A stretch of 46,856 nt of DNA, from assembly GCF_000685075.1 (NCBI RefSeq), contig NZ_BAYD01000080.1, forward strand, positions 1 through 46,856, written 5' to 3'. Source of the stretch: Paraburkholderia oxyphila NBRC 105797. Its GTDB lineage: Bacteria; Pseudomonadota; Gammaproteobacteria; Burkholderiales; Burkholderiaceae. Shown one piece after another: positions 18,506-29,489 of this stretch; position 1 is the first letter of the stretch; every line of letters begins with the position of its first letter. The notes beneath the pieces are model-generated. The model had not been told where the DNA came from. It searched no databases and saw nothing but the letters and a program-made list of their open reading frames with translations. The position numbers were made by a program, and so were the translations under genes.

Positions 18506-19414
18506 TCACGCGTGCCCCGCCGCTGCGAATACCTCAGGCAGACGCTCGAGGAAGCGCTCGCCGTCCTGGGCGCCGAGGTTGTAAGCGTGCTGCATCTGCA
18601 GCGGGCTCGTGTAGTCCCAGCTCGAAATCGGCACCTTGGCCGAGGGCTGCACATACAGACGCTGCTGCACGCCGGCCGCTTCGCCACCTGATGCGCCGCC
18701 GACCACGCCCGTGCGGTGCTGCACGACGAACATCTGCGGACGCGGATAAAGGCGCGTCACCATCACCAGCACGCGGCCCGGCGTGTCGTCGAGCGCGCCC
18801 ACGGGCACGTTGTCGACCATGCCGCCATCGAGCACCGGCCGCCCGTTGCGGCGCAGGACCGGCGTGAAGGGCGGCGTGCATGAGGACTGCAAGACCAGGT
18901 CGGCGAGATCGTCCACGCGCTCGCAGTCCTGCGCGATGACGAATTCCGGGTGAAAGCCTAGCTTGCGCCCGAGCGTGGGATGTAGCGTCTTGCGGACGTG
19001 CTTTTCGATGTTGTACGCGATGAGCCCCGCCGCGACGGCACTGCGCGCGCCCAGCCAGCGCGGCAGATGCGACACGCCGATGCGGATCTCGGGCGCGTCC
19101 TGCAGCCTGGTGAACTGCGGACCGTAGATGTCGAGCAGCGCCTGGCGGTAGATGCGGTAGTGCGGAAAGACCGCTTCGCCGCGCAGCAGATTGCCCCAAT
19201 AGGCGTTGCGCTTGTTGTGCTTGAGCGCTTCTTCGTAATAGCGCATGACCCACTGCGAGTCGCGCATGTAGAGCATGCAGGCGGTGGCCGCGCCCGCCGA
19301 GATGCCCGTGATCACGCGCGGGCGTATCTGCAGCTGCGGCTGTACGACGTCCCAGAACCCCGCCTGCCACCAGCAACGATTGCCGCCGCCGGCAAAGACA
19401 ACCTGATCGAACAT
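18506..19414 (-). CDS. Patatin-like phospholipase
   Basis: The 302-residue product has the patatin features: oxyanion loop GGGNRCWWQAGF (residues 9-20), nucleophile elbow GISAG with Ser39, and the catalytic Asp196 in DGGMVDN. It should hydrolyse ester bonds of phospholipids or acylglycerols. No signal peptide is visible, so it is cytoplasmic or secreted by another route. AGAGGA precedes the ATG. It follows the thioesterase gene by 39 bases on the same strand, so the two may form an acyl-lipid turnover operon. Confidence 0.87.
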   Translation of the reverse strand: MFDQVVFAGGGNRCWWQAGFWDVVQPQLQIRPRVITGISAGAATACMLYMRDSQWVMRYYEEALKHNKRNAYWGNLLRGEAVFPHYRIYRQALLDIYGPQFTRLQDAPEIRIGVSHLPRWLGARSAVAAGLIAYNIEKHVRKTLHPTLGRKLGFHPEFVIAQDCERVDDLADLVLQSSCTPPFTPVLRRNGRPVLDGGMVDNVPVGALDDTPGRVLVMVTRLYPRPQMFVVQHRTGVVGGASGGEAAGVQQRLYVQPSAKVPISSWDYTSPLQMQHAYNLGAQDGERFLERLPEVFAAAGHA

Positions 19415-19453
19415 GCGTCCTCTAGCTCTCGATAACGTCCTGAAGGCAAGAGC

Positions 19454-19858
19454 TTAATCGAGCAGCGCGTAGGTCGAGGTGGCGTGGACGGCCATTCGGC
19501 CCTCTTCGTCGTAGAGTTCTATTTCACCGAACACCAGATTGCGGCCCATGCGCAGCACGCGGGCCGTGATCGTCACGTCGCCCTTGCGCACGGCGCGCAT
19601 GAAGTTGGTGTTCAGCGCCACCGTGGTCATGGGCCTGAACTCGCCGAGCGCCGCGGCAATGGCGACGATCATCGCTGTGTCCGCTGCGGCCATGAACACC
19701 TGGCCGCAGATCGAACCGCCCGAGTGACGCAGTTCGCCGGAAAATGGCAGACGCATCGTGGCGCTCTCCTCCGTGACTTCGACCGGCCTCAGCCCGAGCG
19801 CCTTGACCCACGGCGCCAGCACGCGCTCGAGGAGCGCGTCGATTGCCTTTTCGTCCAT
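19454..19858 (-). CDS. PaaI-type hotdog-fold thioesterase
   Basis: The 134-residue product (MDEKAIDALLERVLAPWVKA) has the hotdog-fold pattern of PaaI acyl-CoA thioesterases: RHSGGSICGQVFMAAADTAM, then VALNTNFMRAVRKGDVTITA and GRNLVFGEIELYDEEGRMAV. It should hydrolyse acyl- or aryl-CoA thioesters; the precise substrate is unknown. I chose the ATG at 19858. The upstream in-frame extension to 20038 is Arg/Ser-rich and looks non-coding. It is co-directional with the patatin gene just downstream. Confidence 0.86.
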   Translation of the reverse strand: MDEKAIDALLERVLAPWVKALGLRPVEVTEESATMRLPFSGELRHSGGSICGQVFMAAADTAMIVAIAAALGEFRPMTTVALNTNFMRAVRKGDVTITARVLRMGRNLVFGEIELYDEEGRMAVHATSTYALLD

Positions 19859-20123
19859 CGTCTTATGCCTTCTTGTCTGGAATTCATGCCGCGCGGCAAG
19901 GCCGCCTGACCCGGCGCATCGAATGGATCGGGCAGCGGATTCGGGGAGCACTACGCGGCTTGCCGGCTGGGAATCAGCGCGGCGTGGCGACATCATACCG
20001 GGACGCATCGCCGACGGCTCAACACGGCACTGTGTCAAAGCGATGGCCGAAGCTCACCTGGCCTTCCGCCGTTGGGAACCGCTACCGGCCGACAACTATT
20101 TTTAGGAAATTTGCGAAAAGGAC
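19859..20123. other. Gap between thioesterase gene and tRNA-Lys promoter
   Basis: About 265 bases upstream of the divergent thioesterase start. I see nothing coding in it. The AT-rich right end (20095-20165) leads into the tRNA promoter. Confidence 0.4.
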
Positions 20124-20152
20124 TTGCCAACTCTCAAAAAGCCGGGCATAAT
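20124..20152 (+). promoter_or_regulatory. Sigma-70 promoter of tRNA-Lys
   Basis: TTGCCA (20124-20129) and CATAAT (20147-20152) are separated by exactly 17 bases. They place the transcription start about seven bases before the tRNA 5' end at 20166. The spacing and position fit a strong stable-RNA promoter. Confidence 0.8.
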
Positions 20153-20165
20153 TTTTCTTCTGTTG

Positions 20166-20241
20166 GGGGCGTTAGCTCAGTTGGTAGAGCAGCGGACTCT
20201 TAATCCGTAGGTCGAGTGTTCGAGTCACTCACGCCCCACCA
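20166..20241 (+). tRNA. tRNA-Lys (anticodon CTT)
   Basis: A 76-base cloverleaf with acceptor arms GGGGCGT / ACGCCCC, D-arm region GCTCAGTTGGTAGAGC, anticodon stem GCGGA / TCCGT with loop CTCTTAA (anticodon CTT), T-arm with GTTCGAGT, discriminator A and an encoded CCA. It reads AAG lysine codons. A promoter lies upstream and a hairpin terminator follows within 15 bases. Confidence 0.96.
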
Positions 20242-20253
20242 GCGAATTCATGT

Positions 20254-20285
20254 AAAAAGCCCGGTCACCGCGACCGGGCTTTTTG
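20254..20285. terminator. Terminator after tRNA-Lys
   Basis: AAAAAGCCCGGTC, loop ACCGC and GACCGGGCTTTTT give a strong stem with T run. The A-rich left arm means it can also end the convergent small gene at 20329-20610. Confidence 0.88.
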
Positions 20286-20328
20286 CTTTTCCGCGTCTAC
20301 CTTGCGCGGACGGGTGGAACAAGCCGAT

Positions 20329-20610
20329 TCAAACCACCGCCATGGCGCGGCTTTCTCTCATCCGCACCGGCAGCCGCGCGACCTTGTTCGGCTCCGGCAG
20401 CCAGCGGCCGAGCGACTCGAAGCCATCGAGTTGGCGCAAAAGCGTGTCGACGGTCGCGAGCTGAACGTGGGTCAAGTGATTCTGCTTGAGCAGGGTGTGC
20501 AGCCGTTTGCGCCAGTAATTGACGCCCATGACCGGCTCTTCGAAGTCGCTCGCGAGCGAGAGCGGCATCACGCGCGCGATATGCGCGATTTCTTGTTCAA
20601 CGAATGTCAT
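20329..20610 (-). CDS. Small protein of the QEIAHI family (paralogue of 40723-40938)
   Basis: This 93-residue protein (MTFVEQEIAHIARVMPLSLA) is of unknown function. It aligns clearly with the product of 40723-40938. Shared blocks are QEIAHI-x-RVM at the N-terminus, YW-x2-RL-x2-LL in the middle, and L-x-H-x-Q-x2-T-x-D-x-L-x2-QL. It then carries a 22-residue C-terminal extension (LPEPNKVARLPVRMRES...) that the paralogue lacks. No membrane segment or signal is visible, so it is probably a small helical cytoplasmic protein. It converges on the tRNA-Lys terminator. The presence of two diverged copies with conserved blocks is good evidence that both are real genes. Confidence 0.8.
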   Translation of the reverse strand: MTFVEQEIAHIARVMPLSLASDFEEPVMGVNYWRKRLHTLLKQNHLTHVQLATVDTLLRQLDGFESLGRWLPEPNKVARLPVRMRESRAMAVV

Positions 20611-20853
20611 GGCACACCCCGTAATGTCCGACAGTATTTCTTATCATCTGACGTTACTGTAGGACGCCGGGACGGCGACGCCAGCCTACCCGATCGGATA
20701 GGTGTAAACCTGTCGCGAAAAACGAAGCCTGGCACGCACTATGCTTTTTGCGCTCCGCCAGACCGCGCGCCTGTGTTTTAAGACTGCTCCGATGGGGTTT
20801 TTCTGACATACATCAGATGATGGTGCCACTGAAAACACTCTGAGGCAGTTGAC

Positions 20854-21171
20854 ATGCACGGGCATCCCACCGACAAACTCGTCGCCGGCGCAATCGTCGG
20901 CGCCATCCTCACCGCGCTCCTCGTCGTGCTGCTAGTCTGGCTCGATTTTCCCTCGGACCGCCACTACAGCGCAGTCGTCCGGCTAGCCGTGCCAGCCCTG
21001 ATTTCCGCCTGCCTGCTGTTCCCGCGCCCGCTGCTGCACCGGACCGTGCTGCGCGAGCGGCGCGACGCCGGCATGCTCGACGAAGACCTGAATCTGCTGC
21101 TCGTCGGCCGCGCACTCGGTCTGATCGGCGGCCTGATCTTCGGTGTCTCGCTCGCTTCCGAAATTCTCTGA
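20854..21171 (+). CDS. Small membrane protein of unknown function
   Basis: The 105-residue product has three likely membrane helices: AGAIVGAILTALLVVLLVWL, then AVVRLAVPALISACLLFP, and a C-terminal LLVGRALGLIGGLIFGVSLA. A charged loop (LRERRDAGMLDEDLN) lies between the second and third. GAGG lies upstream of the ATG. I do not recognise the family. It converges with the zinc-ribbon gene at 21194. Confidence 0.7.
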   Translation: MHGHPTDKLVAGAIVGAILTALLVVLLVWLDFPSDRHYSAVVRLAVPALISACLLFPRPLLHRTVLRERRDAGMLDEDLNLLLVGRALGLIGGLIFGVSLASEIL

Positions 21172-21193
21172 CGAACTCCCGGGGGCGCCCGGC

Positions 21194-21388
21194 TTAAAGG
21201 AACGGCTTGCCGTCCACCTGCTCGTAGACGACATTGCCCTCGTCGTCTTCGAACTGCTCGAGATAATTGCGGGCGCCGCACAGCGGGCAACGGAACAGCG
21301 GGCCCTGGCCCTCGTTCTTGATGACCACGTCACTCTGCTCCCACGGGGTGCCGCACGACTGATTGCGGCAGACGAATGTGCTCGACAT
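21194..21388 (-). CDS. Small zinc-ribbon-like protein
   Basis: The 64-residue product has two Cys pairs, C-x4-C (FVCRNQSCG) and C-x2-C (FRCPLCGARN), separated by about 20 residues. This is the layout of a treble-clef or rubredoxin-like zinc ribbon. An acidic C-terminal half follows (EQFEDDEGNVVYEQVDG). It is probably a metal-binding adaptor; the partner is unknown. AAGGAG lies just upstream of the ATG (AGCAAGGAGAGTTTGC). Confidence 0.75.
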   Translation of the reverse strand: MSSTFVCRNQSCGTPWEQSDVVIKNEGQGPLFRCPLCGARNYLEQFEDDEGNVVYEQVDGKPFL

Positions 21389-21576
21389 GCAAACTCTCCT
21401 TGCTGTTACGGGTGCAAAGCCTACAGCATGCGCGCCCTGCGCGCCGCATTTTTCCCGCGCTGCGCTGCGCTTTCTGCCTGCGCGCCCGCTCCCGCGCCCT
21501 CGCCTGCTAGCTGCCTTCGTATTGCGTGATGCTCAGTGCAGTGTTCCGCGCATCATTAGCCGCCTGTTCCTTTTCT

Positions 21577-21600
21577 GAGCAGCCTCGTAGCGTGCTGCTC
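21577..21600. promoter_or_regulatory. Inverted repeat, possible activator (UAS) site
   Basis: GAGCAGC and GCTGCTC are perfect 7-base arms around a 10-base spacer, about 110 bases upstream of the -24 element. That is the position expected for a bacterial enhancer-binding protein of the AcoR type. This role is inferred. Confidence 0.4.
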
Positions 21601-21710
21601 CGCCGCGGCACAGCGGGCACAGGCCGCTTCGTGCGCCCGGGCCAAGCCCGAGCCCCTTTTTCGATCCGATGATCCCGCAAACGCCCGCCGCACCGTGAAT
21701 GCGTGCTCGC

Positions 21711-21725
21711 TGGCACGCTTCTGGC
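21711..21725 (+). promoter_or_regulatory. Sigma-54 (-24/-12) promoter of the aldehyde dehydrogenase gene
   Basis: TGGCACGCTTCTGGC matches the consensus TGGCACG-N4-TTGC except one base. The invariant GG and GC are separated by exactly ten bases. It lies about 88 bases upstream of the aldehyde dehydrogenase start. Sigma-54 control with an AcoR-like activator is known for this type of acetaldehyde dehydrogenase. Confidence 0.72.
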
Positions 21726-21812
21726 GTAACAGCGCTCCGGTTGCGCGGCCGTCAGCAGCATCGTGGCCTCCGCGCCCATCCATATCGACAGAGATCAGTG
21801 AGGAGCACGTAG

Positions 21813-23333
<1,521 letters not shown>

Positions 23334-23349
23334 TCGCGGCGGCTGAGCG

Positions 23350-23446
23350 GCCAGGGCGAGCGGATCGAGCGAATTGCCCGGTCGCCCTGGCGCAGACGCA
23401 TCGTGTGGCGCGCAAGCGGCGCACTCGAGCGTGCTCGCGCTTGCGC
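23350..23446 (+). other. Two hairpins between the aldehyde dehydrogenase and DUF779 genes
   Basis: GCCAGGGCGA (23350-23359) pairs with TCGCCCTGGC (23382-23391). A second, nearly continuous hairpin joins GCGCAAGCG (23410-23418) to CGCTTGCGC (23438-23446), with inner arms GCAC / GTGC. Neither has a T run, so they look like RNA-processing or stability elements rather than terminators. Confidence 0.55.
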
Positions 23447-23492
23447 TGCTTCGCCCACGCCGGCCCGACTACGACGTCTGGAGAACCGCCTC

Positions 23493-23873
23493 ATGGTTGC
23501 ACGCGTTACCGCTACGCCGGCCGCGCTCGCACTGATCGAGCAGCTTGCACGCGAGCACGGCCCCTTGCTCTTCCACCAATCGGGCGGCTGCTGCGACGGC
23601 AGCGCGCCCATGTGCTTTCCCGCCGGCGAGTTCATGGTCGGCAACGCCGACGTGCAGCTCGGCGAAATCGGCGGGATGCCGTTCTATATGACCGAGGCAC
23701 AGTTTGAGTACTGGCAGCATACGCAGCTCATCATCGACGCGGTGCCGGGCAACGGCGGCATGTTTTCGCTGGAGCGGCCCACGGGGCTGCGCTTTCTCAC
23801 GCGCTCGCGGCTTTACGACGACGAAGAAAGCGCGTGGCTTCAGGCGCATCCGGTGACGCGGGTCAGCCTGTGA
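23493..23873 (+). CDS. DUF779 protein, partner of the aldehyde dehydrogenase
   Basis: The 126-residue product starts MVARVTATPAALALIEQLAR. It has the DUF779 core HQSGGCCDGSAPMCFPAGEF, rich in Cys (GGCCDG, PMC), and ends near LYDDEESAWLQAHP. The family is typically encoded beside acetaldehyde dehydrogenases of the ExaC/AcoD type. Its function is unresolved; a metal- or thiol-related helper role has been suggested by the context alone. GGAG lies nine bases before the ATG at 23493. The upstream in-frame ATG at 23403 falls inside the hairpin region and is unlikely to be used. It lies 160 bases after the dehydrogenase, in the same direction. Confidence 0.88.
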   Translation: MVARVTATPAALALIEQLAREHGPLLFHQSGGCCDGSAPMCFPAGEFMVGNADVQLGEIGGMPFYMTEAQFEYWQHTQLIIDAVPGNGGMFSLERPTGLRFLTRSRLYDDEESAWLQAHPVTRVSL

Positions 23874-24025
23874 GCGCTCGAGCGGCGCGCGTTGCGCCCG
23901 AAGTGCACGAGGCACGGTAGAGAACGTCTCCCGAAGCGCAGTGCTATCTTGAAGCGCATGAACCTGCGCGTTCAAGCATCCGAACCTGCGCGGCCCGCGC
24001 GGCCGTCGAACCTGGAGACGCCACC

Positions 24026-24505
24026 ATGCAATTCAGCGATGTAAAGCTCCTCACCCTCGAGCCGATGGACCTGCTTGCCGTCGGCCACGTGGGACCGTAC
24101 ATGAAGATCAGCGACGCGTTCTACACCCTCGCGCAGTGGCTCGGCGAGCGTCAGGTGCGCACGTCGGGCGCACGCATGGTCGGCATTTTCTACGACGATC
24201 CCACCCATGTCGAAGAATCGAAACTGCGTTCGAAAGCAGCGATACATCTGCAGCAGGAAACGGACGTCGAAATCATTTCGCCCGTCGAGAAGATCCATCT
24301 ACGCGGCGGCGACCACGCGATGCTGCTGCACAAGGGACCGTATGAGGGGCTCGGAGCATCGTGGATGTGGCTCTACAACGAGTGGTTGCCGAAGTCGGGG
24401 CGCAAGGCCGATTTTTCGATGCCTTCGTTCGAGGTCTATTTGAATACGCCCGATGAAGCGGCGCCTGAAGACCTGCGCACGGAGTTGTATGTCCGGCTGA
24501 TTTGA
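24026..24505 (+). CDS. GyrI-like small-molecule-binding domain protein
   Basis: The 159-residue product has the GyrI/SbmC-like (SHS2) pattern: an N-terminal strand LLTLEPMDLLAVGHVGPYMK, a middle segment ARMVGIFYDDPTHVEESKL, and the C-terminal GGDHAMLLHKGPYEGLGASW with FSMPSFEVYLNTPDEAAPED. Family members bind small ligands, and some inhibit DNA gyrase. No DNA-binding domain is fused to it. GGAG precedes the ATG. It is the last gene before the candidate replication origin and lies about 1.3 kb from the end of gyrB, a suggestive but unproven link. Confidence 0.85.
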   Translation: MQFSDVKLLTLEPMDLLAVGHVGPYMKISDAFYTLAQWLGERQVRTSGARMVGIFYDDPTHVEESKLRSKAAIHLQQETDVEIISPVEKIHLRGGDHAMLLHKGPYEGLGASWMWLYNEWLPKSGRKADFSMPSFEVYLNTPDEAAPEDLRTELYVRLI

Positions 24506-24849
24506 TGTTGCTTCATGCCACCGGTGAAGGCGGATCCGGCGGCTCGAGGCGCAAGCGGCACGAGGGTTCTAAGGTTTTCTTAATTTATGTATACGTAAAC
24601 GTAGTAATAGTTAACAAGCCCCTGGGTTTCCTGTGGATAAGCGGGAAAAAGCATTGAGTAAACAAAGCTGTGGATATTTCATAACTCTGCGGGCGTTAAC
24701 GGGACAACACCAGGCTGCTGCTGGTAACTTTTCGGCTGTTTTCGCGGCGCCGAAGTTATCCCCGATTCGTGCACAGCGATTTCCAGGGGTTTTTCTCGGG
24801 TTATCCGCAGGCTTCTGTGGATAGCTTCGCGCCGGGTTTGCAGCGCCGG
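24506..24849. other. oriC: Candidate chromosomal replication origin (oriC)
   Basis: This gap has an AT-rich tract at about 24568-24614, unlike the GC-rich surroundings. It contains TAGTAATAG (24602-24610), followed by TTAACAA, a GC block (GCCCCTGGG) and then a perfect DnaA box TGTGGATAA (24632-24640). Further DnaA-box-like sites are TGTGGATAT (24669-24677), TTATCCCCG (24756-24764, two mismatches), TTATCCGCA (24801-24809) and TGTGGATAG (24816-24824). The order trinucleotide run, GC block, DnaA box is the arrangement described for the bacterial basal unwinding element (DnaA-trios). gyrB, dnaN and dnaA are close by. I see no reading frame in it. Strand-skew data would decide between this and the dnaA-rpmH gap. 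Confidence 0.7.
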
Positions 24850-25716
24850 TCAACGATTGATCGGCTCGCAAAACGACACCGCGTCGTCGAGCAGTTTGCC
24901 GTCGCCAGCGTGACCATTCGCGGTGTGAAGACGCACGGTTTTTACCTCGGTTGTGGTCGCCTTTTTCGGCTTGAGGCCGGGCCAGTGCGTCTCGTTCCAC
25001 GTTGCCACCCAGTCGTAGCGATCCGGCGAGTCGGAGGGCACGAAGCGCAGATGAAGCACGCCATCGAAGTCCTCGCTGCAATGCGGGGAATGCTGGTATT
25101 CCTGCTCGGAAAAACATGCGCGGATGCTCTTCCCGCAACTGAAGGGGACGCCTGCCACGCTCGCCTCGTCGGCATGCTTGCCGTCGGGCTTGAGTTCCAC
25201 GAAATCGGCGTATTGCCATGAGCCGCCACCGCCCGAATAGGCCTCGTGCCATTGCGAGAGCACCGCGACCGCCGGGCGTCCGGGGCCGAGCGGATAGAGC
25301 GCGGGATAGATCGACAGGGGCCCGTTATCGCCGTCACCCTGCACCTGGCGCGTGGGCTCGTAGCTGGTGAAGTCCCAGTCCTCTGTCACGGCCCAGTCGT
25401 GGCTCACGGTGCGATATTCGAGGCGTAATAGCTGCGGACCCGCTGTGATGACGTAGAAGCGATTGGTGGCATCGCCTTCAGCCCGATAGAGGACGGGGTC
25501 GAGACCGTCGGCGTGTACCTGTGCAGAACAGGCCTGCGGAACGGCTGAACAAACGCTGCTGCGCCAATTGTGATCGGGCTCGGCCGGGGGTTTCACTGCA
25601 ATGAAGGGCGTCGCCTGCAGCGCGTTTGTAGCGGCAACTTGCGCCGACCAGACAGGACTCGTGACGCAGATAAAGGCGAGCACGGCCACGCATTTCGCAA
25701 TGTGTGTGATGTTCAT
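24850..25716 (-). CDS. Exported protein of unknown function
   Basis: The 288-residue product has an N-terminal signal peptide (NITHIAKCVAVLAFICVTSP, cleavage probably after VWSA). The mature part has six cysteines, suggesting disulfides in the periplasm (for example SVCSAVPQACSA and SIRACFSEQEY). It contains alternating aromatic strands (NRFYVITAGPQLLRLEYR; SHDWAVTEDWDF; RYDWVATWNETHW) that look like a beta-propeller or beta-sandwich. I do not recognise the family. It lies between the gyrB terminator and the candidate oriC. No clear ribosome-binding site precedes the ATG. Confidence 0.72.
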   Translation of the reverse strand: MNITHIAKCVAVLAFICVTSPVWSAQVAATNALQATPFIAVKPPAEPDHNWRSSVCSAVPQACSAQVHADGLDPVLYRAEGDATNRFYVITAGPQLLRLEYRTVSHDWAVTEDWDFTSYEPTRQVQGDGDNGPLSIYPALYPLGPGRPAVAVLSQWHEAYSGGGGSWQYADFVELKPDGKHADEASVAGVPFSCGKSIRACFSEQEYQHSPHCSEDFDGVLHLRFVPSDSPDRYDWVATWNETHWPGLKPKKATTTEVKTVRLHTANGHAGDGKLLDDAVSFCEPINR

Positions 25717-25746
25717 CGGTTGGATGGCGGTTCTTTCGTTTTCAGA

Positions 25747-25781
25747 AACGACAAAGCCGGCACGCGGCCGGCTTTGTCGTT
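25747..25781 (-). terminator. Hairpin terminator after gyrB
   Basis: A perfect 15-base stem, AACGACAAAGCCGGC / GCCGGCTTTGTCGTT with loop ACGCG, lies 20-54 bases beyond the gyrB stop. On the minus strand the T run is interrupted (TTTGTCGTTTCTG), so termination may be partial. Confidence 0.65.
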
Positions 25782-25800
25782 CAAACGGAGTTACAACGCC

Positions 25801-28272
<2,472 letters not shown>

Positions 28273-28331
28273 GGAATTTTCCGGTTCTGCGTACTGCCTG
28301 TGTTACTGCTCGAGACTTTTTCGAAAAGCCA

Positions 28332-28369
28332 TAAAAACGCCAAAGGGGCGCAGCGCCCCCTGGTGTTCT
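28332..28369 (-). terminator. Terminator between dnaN and gyrB
   Basis: On the minus strand GGGGCG / CGCCCC arms are extended by AACACCA / TGGCGTT with one mismatch, and followed by TTTTTAT. It lies directly after the dnaN stop and could limit read-through into gyrB. Confidence 0.6.
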
Positions 28370-28385
28370 TCTTCTGTCGCGCTTT

Positions 28386-29489
28386 TTAGATGCGCATCGG
28401 CATCACCACGTACTTGAATTCCTCGTTCTCGGGAATCGTGATGAGCGCGCTGGAGCTGGCGTCGCCAAGGCTCACTTCCAGCGTGTCGACCTTCAGGTTC
28501 GCGAGGACGTCGAGCAGATACGTGACGTTGAACCCGATGTCGATGGTGTCGCCCTGGTAGGCGATTTCCAGTTCTTCCTGCGCCTCTTCCTGGTCGGCGT
28601 TGGTCGACATGATCTTGAGCTGGCCCGGCTCGATGATGCAGCGCACGCCCTTGAACTTGTCGGACGTGAGAATCGCCGCGCGTTGCAGCGAGCGTTGCAG
28701 CTCTTCGCGGCCGATCTGGAAGGTGTTCTTGTGCGCCTTCGGAATCACGCGCTGGAAGTCGGGGAACTTGCCTTCCACGAGCTTCGAAACGAGCTCGACC
28801 TGGCCGAACGTGAACTTCACCTGCGTGGAGCCGATGTCGATCTGCAGCGTGTCGTCGATGTCTTCGAGCAGGCGCTGGAGTTCGAGAATGGTCTTGCGCG
28901 GGATGATGACTTCCTGGCGCGCGAACGAGCCTTCGATCTTCATCGACGAGAACGCGAGGCGGTGGCCGTCGGTGGCGACAGCCATCAGCTGGTCACCGTC
29001 CACGACGAGCAGCATGCCGTTCAGGTAGTAACGGATGTCCTGCTGCGCCATGGCGAAGTAGACCATGCCGAGCAACTGGCGGAAGGTCTTCTGGGGCACG
29101 GAGAGGTTCGCGCCGAAGTCCTTCGCCTGGGCCACCGTGGGGAACTCGTCCGCGGCGAGCGTCTGCAGGGCGAAGCGGCTCTTGCCCGACTGCACCGTGA
29201 GGCGTTTATCGGCGAGCGTGAGCGTGACCTGGCCGTCGGGCATCGCGCGCAGGATGTCGAGCAGCTTGCGCGCCGCGACCGTCGTGGCGACCTGGTCGTT
29301 GCCGACGCCAAAGTCGGCGGTCGTGGTGATCTGCAACTCGAGGTCGGTCGACAGGAACGAGACGTCGGAACCGGTTTTGGTGATCAGCAGATTGGCGAGG
29401 ATCGGCAACGTGTGGCGGCGTTCGACAATGCCGCTCACCGTTTGCAGCGGCCTCAGCAGGTTATCGCGTTCGGTCTTGACCAGTTGCAT
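28386..29489 (-). CDS. dnaN: DNA polymerase III beta sliding clamp
   Basis: DnaN forms the ring-shaped dimeric processivity clamp. The 367-residue product starts QLVKTERDNLLRPLQTVSGI and has the three clamp repeats. Features include VERRHTLPILANLLI, GMLLVVDGDQLMAVATDGHR in the second repeat, and the terminal hydrophobic-groove residues in YVVMPMRI. I chose the ATG at 29489 because AAGGAA lies just upstream and MQLVKTERD is the conserved start. The in-frame ATG at 29561 is not supported. It lies between dnaA and gyrB. Confidence 0.97.
   Translation of the reverse strand: MQLVKTERDNLLRPLQTVSGIVERRHTLPILANLLITKTGSDVSFLSTDLELQITTTADFGVGNDQVATTVAARKLLDILRAMPDGQVTLTLADKRLTVQSGKSRFALQTLAADEFPTVAQAKDFGANLSVPQKTFRQLLGMVYFAMAQQDIRYYLNGMLLVVDGDQLMAVATDGHRLAFSSMKIEGSFARQEVIIPRKTILELQRLLEDIDDTLQIDIGSTQVKFTFGQVELVSKLVEGKFPDFQRVIPKAHKNTFQIGREELQRSLQRAAILTSDKFKGVRCIIEPGQLKIMSTNADQEEAQEELEIAYQGDTIDIGFNVTYLLDVLANLKVDTLEVSLGDASSSALITIPENEEFKYVVMPMRI

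Larger units (their letters stand above)
21389..21812. other. Regulatory gap upstream of the aldehyde dehydrogenase operon
   Basis: This 424-base gap lies between divergent genes. It holds the sigma-54 promoter at 21711-21725, an inverted repeat at 21577-21600 (GAGCAGC / GCTGCTC) placed like an enhancer site, and no convincing reading frame. The promoter of the zinc-ribbon gene must also lie at its left end. Confidence 0.6.

Noticed and set aside
23403..23492. Upstream start for the DUF779 gene
   Set aside because: The extra 30 residues fall in a hairpin region and lack a ribosome-binding site, whereas the ATG at 23493 has GGAG at a good distance.
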